Program-made: the position numbers and the translations under genes
Part shown: positions 59,638 to 64,000 of the stretch, piece after piece
Layout: each line of letters opens with the position of its first letter
Numbering within the stretch: the stretch's first letter is position 1
Assembly (NCBI RefSeq): GCF_000716545.1
Contig: NZ_JNWZ01000017.1
Span: 62,001-126,000, forward strand
Direction: 5' to 3'
DNA from: Kitasatospora phosalacinea
GTDB taxonomy: Bacteria > Actinomycetota > Actinomycetes > Streptomycetales > Streptomycetaceae
DNA: 64,000 bases
The notes under the pieces: model-generated
What the model saw: the letters and a program-made list of their open reading frames with translations, nothing else
The model's database searches: none
What the model was told of the DNA's origin: nothing

Positions 59638-60549
59638 ATGCTGGAGATCACGGTGCGGGACGAGTCCGGTCGGGTGGGCGTGCGGGTCTCGGAGGACGAA
59701 CTCCGGGCCTCGGTGCGGGACGTGGGACAGCGGAAGGGCTCCTTCCTGGTGCTCCAGCGCGTCCCCGACCTGCCGGACACCTACGCGCAGGCCTGCCCGG
59801 AGGACGGGGCGTGGACGGTCGAGTACCGGGACGGCGCGCAGTCGCGGCACTTCGGGGCGCGGGTGGGCGAGCCGGAGCGGGTCGCCGAGCTGCTGACCGG
59901 GTGGGCCCGGGGGGACGCGGACTGGGCGGCGGGGGAGGAGTGGGAGCGGATCGACTTCGGCCCGGACCCGGAGCCCGCGCCGCTGGAGCTGTCCGCGGAG
60001 GACGAGCGGATCCTGGTCGCCGAGGTGCGGCGGCTGCTGGTGGGCGGGTACACCACGCTGGCGCGGGCGGCCGAGGCCGCGCGGGAGTGCCTCGTGCGGG
60101 ACGGGCACCGGCCGGTCGGTGCGGAGCAGGCCAAGCAGCTGGTCGACCGGATGTGGCTGGAGCGCGTCGCCGAGCAGCGCGGCTGGGTGGGCGAGACCGA
60201 CCCGGAGCGGCTGTCCCGGGCGTTCGCCGCGCTGGAGGAGAGCGGGATCACCGCCCGGGAGAACTTCACCTGCTGCCGCACCTGCGGCAACAGCGAGATC
60301 GGCGCGGAGGACCCGGGGGCCCGCGGCTTCGTCTACTTCCACTCCCAGTGCACCGACGGCGTGGCCGGGGGCGGAGACCTCTGGCTGCTGTACGGCGGCT
60401 TCGACGGTTCCGAGCGGACCACCGCCGCCGTCGGCCGGGAGGTCGTCGCGGCGCTGGCCGGGGCGGGTCTGACGGCCGTCTGGAGCGGGGAGCCGGGCGA
60501 CGCGATCCGGGTGACCGGCCTGGACTGGCGGCGCCGGCTGGTCGGCTAG
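59638..60549 (+). CDS. DUF6891-like protein of unknown function
   Basis: 303 aa from ATG 59638 (MLEITVRDESG); an in-frame ATG at 59614 would add 8 residues and has no better ribosome site. The N-terminal part (about 1-100) is a beta-rich domain. The C-terminal part (about 195-303) starts with ITARENFTCCRTCGNSEI, has three cysteines (CCRTC), and ends in a GLDWRRRLVG strand. The Cys cluster with later HSQCTDG could bind metal. No enzymatic motif recognised. Family name from memory, hence moderate confidence in it. Stands alone between terminators. Confidence 0.75.
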   Translation: MLEITVRDESGRVGVRVSEDELRASVRDVGQRKGSFLVLQRVPDLPDTYAQACPEDGAWTVEYRDGAQSRHFGARVGEPERVAELLTGWARGDADWAAGEEWERIDFGPDPEPAPLELSAEDERILVAEVRRLLVGGYTTLARAAEAARECLVRDGHRPVGAEQAKQLVDRMWLERVAEQRGWVGETDPERLSRAFAALEESGITARENFTCCRTCGNSEIGAEDPGARGFVYFHSQCTDGVAGGGDLWLLYGGFDGSERTTAAVGREVVAALAGAGLTAVWSGEPGDAIRVTGLDWRRRLVG

Positions 60550-60594
60550 GGGCGCTCCGCCCCCGCAGGTCAGGCTGTCCTTCGTCCGGCCCAG

Positions 60595-60620
60595 CCCCCG
60601 GCCCGAGCTGTTGCCGGGGG
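60595..60620. terminator. Hairpin after DUF6891-like gene
   Basis: CCCCCGGC (60595-60602) and GCCGGGGG (60613-60620) with a 10-nt loop. Confidence 0.6.
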
Positions 60621-60680
60621 AGGGGGCGGTGCCTTGACTGGAGCGGAATGTCCCGGCTCCCGCGCGAGGGGTAGGTCACC

Positions 60681-61460
60681 ATGCTGTCGGCCCGCAGTCT
60701 GTTCCAGGAGATCCACGACGACGACCAGGCGTTCCGGCTGTTCTGCTCGATCGCCGCGAAGGGGGAGGACCAGGGCGGCTGGGAGAACGGCCGGATCGCC
60801 CGGCTGGTGCCCGATCCGGTGCTGGCGCCGAAGGTGGCCCGGCACGGCGCCGACGAGGACAAGCACGGCCGGATCTTCAAGGCGCTGATGCACAGGCGCG
60901 GCCTGGCCGAGCGGGACGTGCCGGACGACACCGACTACACGATGATCCTGGAGCGGCAGGGCATCGGCCTGGCGCACTCCCGGCTGCGCCGGGACGAGCC
61001 GCTGACCGAGCAGGACGTGATCACGTACCTGGCGCACAGCCGGGTGACCGAGCAGCGGGCCGCCGAGCAGATGCTGATGCTGAAGCGGATCTTCGGCGAC
61101 CACCCGGAGCTGGGGCGGGCGGTGCGGATGATCTCCAACGACGAGGACAACCACCTGGCGTTCTGCCACGAGGAGCTGCTGCGGCTCGCGTACCAGGGGC
61201 ACGGGCGGACGATCCTGGACACCCTGCAGACCACCGCCCGGGCGGAGATCCGCACCTACCGGGACGTCAGCCTGGCGGTGATGGCGCACCTGGGGGAGCT
61301 GCTGCGCTGGCCGAGGGCGAAGTCGGCGGCGCTGGCGGCGGGCATCCACGCGGTGTACGCGTACGAGCGGGCGGGCGGCTGGCGGCGGATGACCACGCTG
61401 AGGACGCCGGCCCGGCTGAACGCGCTGGGCGGGCCCGCACCGCACGAACAGTTCGCCTGA
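60681..61460 (+). CDS. Ferritin-like (di-iron helix bundle) protein
   Basis: 259 aa, all-helical. Carboxylate/His motifs typical of a ferritin-like di-iron site recur along the helices: KGEDQGGWENG (about 30), HGADEDKHGRIF (about 57), TEQRAAEQM (about 125) and SNDEDNHLAFCHEEL (about 151). Similar actinobacterial proteins are annotated only as ferritin-like domain proteins; oxidase, hydroxylase or storage roles are possible. ATG 60681 has GAGGGGTAGGTC just upstream. 39 bp before the TRIC gene. Confidence 0.8.
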   Translation: MLSARSLFQEIHDDDQAFRLFCSIAAKGEDQGGWENGRIARLVPDPVLAPKVARHGADEDKHGRIFKALMHRRGLAERDVPDDTDYTMILERQGIGLAHSRLRRDEPLTEQDVITYLAHSRVTEQRAAEQMLMLKRIFGDHPELGRAVRMISNDEDNHLAFCHEELLRLAYQGHGRTILDTLQTTARAEIRTYRDVSLAVMAHLGELLRWPRAKSAALAAGIHAVYAYERAGGWRRMTTLRTPARLNALGGPAPHEQFA

Positions 61461-61499
61461 CCGCCCGGCGACCGGGAGCGCGGGGGGACGGCGGCCGGC

Positions 61500-62174
61500 G
61501 TGCACACTGACCAGGTGACGTCCGAGATCTTCCCGCACAGCGTCCAGCAGGTCCTCGACCTGGTGGGCATCTTCGTGTTCGCGCTGTCCGGCGGCCTGAT
61601 GGCCGTCCGCAAGAACATGGACATCTTCGGCATCTGCGTGCTGGCCGAGGCCACCGCGCTGGGCGGCGGCATCCTGCGGGACCTGGTGATCGGGGCGCTG
61701 CCGGTGGCCGCGTTCACCAGCTTCGGGTACTTCCCCACGCCGCTGGTCGCCGGGGTGGTGGTGTTCTTCCTGCACCCCCAGGTGGAGCGGATCACCCGGG
61801 CGGTGATGGTCCTGGACGCGGCGGGCCTGGGCCTGTTCTGCGTCACCGGCACCATCAAGGCGCACACCTACGGCCTCGGCGCGATCCCCTCGGTGGCCTG
61901 CGGGATGCTGACCGCGGCGGGCGGCGGCGTGATCCGCGACCTGCTGGCGATGGAGCCGCCCTCGCTGCTGCGCTGGGACCGCGAGATCTACGCCGTCCCG
62001 GCGCTGGTCGGCTCGGCGGTGGTGGCGGTCCTGATCGGCGTCGGGCGGCTGACCCCGCTGAACGCCTCGCTGGCCGCCGTGGTCGCGTTCACCATGCGGA
62101 TGCTGGCGCTCAAGTACGGCTGGCGCGCACCTCGTGCTTGGCACCGCAACGGTTCTCGCACCAGCGAGGAGTAG
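61500..62174 (+). CDS. TRIC-type (UPF0126/YicG-like) cation channel family membrane protein
   Basis: 224 aa from GTG 61500; GTG 61515 (VTSEIFPHS) is an alternative. Seven likely helices made of two repeats, each with the family glycine motif: GGGILRDLVIG (about 57) and GGGVIRDLLA (about 141). Prokaryotic TRIC proteins are homotrimeric K+ channels. The C-terminal 22 codons overlap the 3' end of the convergent IclR gene by 65 bp. Confidence 0.88.
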   Translation: MHTDQVTSEIFPHSVQQVLDLVGIFVFALSGGLMAVRKNMDIFGICVLAEATALGGGILRDLVIGALPVAAFTSFGYFPTPLVAGVVVFFLHPQVERITRAVMVLDAAGLGLFCVTGTIKAHTYGLGAIPSVACGMLTAAGGGVIRDLLAMEPPSLLRWDREIYAVPALVGSAVVAVLIGVGRLTPLNASLAAVVAFTMRMLALKYGWRAPRAWHRNGSRTSEE

Positions 62175-62931
62175 GCGAGCCGCCGTACGCCAGCGAGATC
62201 GCCTCGACCGTGCAGAGCAGCTCCGGCAGCAGTTTGCTCAGCTCGGTCACCGAGGCGACCCGGACCGGGGCGGAGATCGAGCAGGCGGCGATGGCGGTGC
62301 CCTCGGTGCCGGCGATCGGGGCGGCGATGCAGTTCACCGACTCCTGGTACTCGGCCTGGTCCACCGCCCAGCCGCGCCGGCGCACCTCGGCCAGCTCGGC
62401 CCGGAACTCCTCGGGGCCGCGGATCGACTGCGGGGTGCGGGCCGGGAACTCCACCTCGGCGAGGAAGGCGGTGAGCTTCTCCGCGGGCAGGTCCGCCAGC
62501 AGCACCTTGCCCGCCGCGGTGGCCACCGCGGGGGCGCGCTTGCCGATCCGGCTGGCCTCGCCGAGCCAGCTGCGGCCGTGGTCCGGGTACTTCGCCTCGA
62601 CCTTGTCGAGGTAGAGCACCTCGTCGCCCTCCAGCACCGACAGGTGCACGGTGTGCCCGTAGCGCTCGTTGAGCACCGCCAGGTACGGGGCGGCGACCTG
62701 CCGGATGTCGATGCCCTCCAGCGCCTGGTGGGCGAGCGCGAACAGCCGGCCGCCGAGCCGGTAGCGCTGGTCGGACTGCCGGTGGACGAAGCCGTGCTCC
62801 TGCAGGGTGCGCAGCAGCCGCAGCGCGGTGGACTTGTGCACGCCGATCCTCGCGGCGGCCTGCTCCAGCGATGCCGGGCCCTCGCCGAGCGACGCCAGGA
62901 TGGTCAGCGCGCGGTCGACCGTCTGGGACAC
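62110..62931 (-). CDS. IclR-family transcriptional regulator
   Basis: 273 aa from GTG 62931 with GGGGAGGGG upstream. N-terminal winged HTH (about 1-60, [20 protein letters not shown]) and a C-terminal IclR effector domain (about 75-255; [42 protein letters not shown]). A 20-residue polar tail with two Cys ([11 protein letters not shown]) overlaps the TRIC gene. Divergent from the cysteine desulfurase gene with a 104-bp gap, so it may control itself or that gene. Effector unknown. Confidence 0.92.
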   Translation of the reverse strand: MSQTVDRALTILASLGEGPASLEQAAARIGVHKSTALRLLRTLQEHGFVHRQSDQRYRLGGRLFALAHQALEGIDIRQVAAPYLAVLNERYGHTVHLSVLEGDEVLYLDKVEAKYPDHGRSWLGEASRIGKRAPAVATAAGKVLLADLPAEKLTAFLAEVEFPARTPQSIRGPEEFRAELAEVRRRGWAVDQAEYQESVNCIAAPIAGTEGTAIAACSISAPVRVASVTELSKLLPELLCTVEAISLAYGGSPTPRWCENRCGAKHEVRASRT

Positions 62932-63035
62932 GGCCCCTCCCCTCTCACAGCAGCGTGGCCGGAAGGCTAACGGCGCGTTGCAGAGGGTGCAATGGCCAAA
63001 TCGTGACTCTTCGGCCGCCTACACTGGTTCCCGCT

Positions 63036-64000
63036 ATGGCATACCTCGACCACGCCGCCACCACCCCGATGCTGCCCGAGTCGGTCGCCGCGATGACGGC
63101 GCAGTTCGGTGTCGTCGGCAACGCCTCCTCGCTGCACGCCGCCGGCCGGCGGGCCCGCAGAGTGGTCGAGGAGTCCCGGGAGTCGCTCGGCGAGTCGCTG
63201 GGCGCCCGCCCCAGCGAGATCGTGCTCACCGGCGGCGGCACCGAGTCCGACAACCTGGCGGTCAAGGGCCTGTACTGGGCCAGGCGCGACGCCGAACCAG
63301 CCCGCCGCCGGGTGCTCAGCAGCCCGATCGAGCACCACGCGGTGCTGGACGCGGTGCACTGGTTGGCCGAGCACGAGGGCGCCGAGGTCGAGTACCTGCC
63401 GGTGGACGGGCTCGGCCGGGTCCACCCGGAGGCGCTGCGCGAGGCGATCGAGCGGGCCCCGGAGACGGTCGCGCTGGTCACCGTGATGTGGGCCAACAAC
63501 GAGGTCGGCACGATCCAGCCGATCCGCGAACTCGCGGCCGTCGCCGCCGAGTTCGACGTGCCGATGCACTCCGACGCGGTGCAGGCGCTGGGCCAGGTGC
63601 CAGTGTCCTTCGCCGACTCCGGGCTGACCGCGCTCACCGTCACCGGCCACAAGGTCGGCGGCCCGTACGGCGTCGGCGCGCTGCTGCTGGCCCGCTCCGC
63701 CAAGCCCGTCCCGCTGCTGCACGGCGGCGGCCAGGAGCGCGACGTGCGCTCCGGCACGCTGGACGCGCCGGGAGCGGCCGGGTTCGCGGTGGCCGCCGCG
63801 CTGGCCGTCGAGCGGCAGCCCGGGTACGCGGGCGCGGTCGGCGCGCTGCGCGACGAGCTGCTGGCCGCGGTCCGCGCGGCCGCGCCGGACGCGGTGCTCA
63901 ACGGCGACCCCGGCGCGGACGGGCGGCTGCCCGCCAACGCGCACTTCTCCTTCCCCGGCTGCGAGGGCGACGCGCTGCTGATGCTGCTGGACGCGGCGGG
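63036..64000 (+). CDS. Cysteine desulfurase (NifS/IscS family), 3' end outside window
   Basis: PLP enzyme that removes sulfur from cysteine for Fe-S cluster and tRNA thiolation chemistry. 321 complete codons visible from ATG 63036. Start [12 protein letters not shown] is typical. PLP Lys206 in [11 protein letters not shown] matches the IscS position. Also [21 protein letters not shown] and [12 protein letters not shown]. Runs off the window before the catalytic Cys loop can be assessed. Likely start of an operon with a tRNA 2-thiouridylase as in relatives, but that is outside the window. Confidence 0.95.
   Translation, partial: MAYLDHAATTPMLPESVAAMTAQFGVVGNASSLHAAGRRARRVVEESRESLGESLGARPSEIVLTGGGTESDNLAVKGLYWARRDAEPARRRVLSSPIEHHAVLDAVHWLAEHEGAEVEYLPVDGLGRVHPEALREAIERAPETVALVTVMWANNEVGTIQPIRELAAVAAEFDVPMHSDAVQALGQVPVSFADSGLTALTVTGHKVGGPYGVGALLLARSAKPVPLLHGGGQERDVRSGTLDAPGAAGFAVAAALAVERQPGYAGAVGALRDELLAAVRAAAPDAVLNGDPGADGRLPANAHFSFPGCEGDALLMLLDAA

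Overview
The window is high-GC (third-position GC bias throughout), uses GTG starts and 4-nt start/stop overlaps often, and has actinobacterial hallmarks: the GlgE trehalose-to-glucan pathway, lipoprotein L,D-transpeptidases, a tandem glycine riboswitch before gcvT, an ECF41-type sigma factor and an isobutyryl-CoA mutase. From memory of the Streptomyces coelicolor core chromosome (icmA, pyk2, ackA, pta, glgB/pep2/treS/glgE/glgP, sdaA, glyA, gcv, and a dpp-like operon in this general order), I read this as core chromosome of a Streptomyces or Kitasatospora relative. No tRNA, rRNA, CRISPR, insertion sequence or prophage was seen.

Layout. 1-1.2 kb: 5' part of a secreted M4 metalloprotease. 1.6-7.6 kb: MarR regulator, small membrane protein, icmA, ECF41 sigma factor with a wrecked epimerase partner, TetR regulator, thioredoxin-TPR chaperone. 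8.1-10.7 kb: a three-gene secreted/membrane module of unknown function (DUF6230-like, DUF6114-like, low-complexity secreted protein). 10.8-15.7 kb: pyk, ackA and pta, the pyruvate/acetyl-phosphate node. 15.8-27.6 kb: glgB, mak (pep2), treS and glgE on the minus strand and glgP divergent, the complete route trehalose -> maltose -> maltose-1-phosphate -> linear glucan -> branched glucan, plus phosphorolysis. 27.7-35.1 kb is an accessory patch: an ABC exporter pair with complementary degenerate nucleotide-binding domains, a Tat-exported GH71/99-like glycosidase, and a decayed permease/allophanate-hydrolase fusion that still has a palindromic operator. 35.2-38.9 kb: a second heterodimeric ABC exporter. 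39.0-41.2 kb: glgX debranching enzyme. 41.4-45.4 kb: three tandem L,D-transpeptidase lipoproteins. 45.5-46.1 kb: anti-sigma-like ATPase. 46.4-51.0 kb: sdaA, glyA, gcvH, gcvT behind a glycine riboswitch, with two SseB-family genes divergent from it. 53.5-59.5 kb: an oligopeptide ABC importer operon (permease, binding lipoprotein, permease, two ATPases). 59.6-64.0 kb: a DUF6891-like protein, a ferritin-like protein, a TRIC-type channel, an IclR regulator and the 5' part of a cysteine desulfurase.

Functional themes. Central carbon and storage (pyk, ackA, pta, glg/tre genes, glgX) dominate the left half. Serine/glycine/one-carbon metabolism forms a riboswitch-controlled unit. Cell-wall 3-3 crosslinking is represented by the transpeptidase triplet. 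No wholly new system is provable from sequence alone. The best candidates for something under-described are the one-live-site/one-dead-site ABC exporter, the lysine/alanine-rich tails carried by both GlgB and GlgE, the DUF6230/DUF6114 module, and two gene-decay scars next to intact regulatory DNA.
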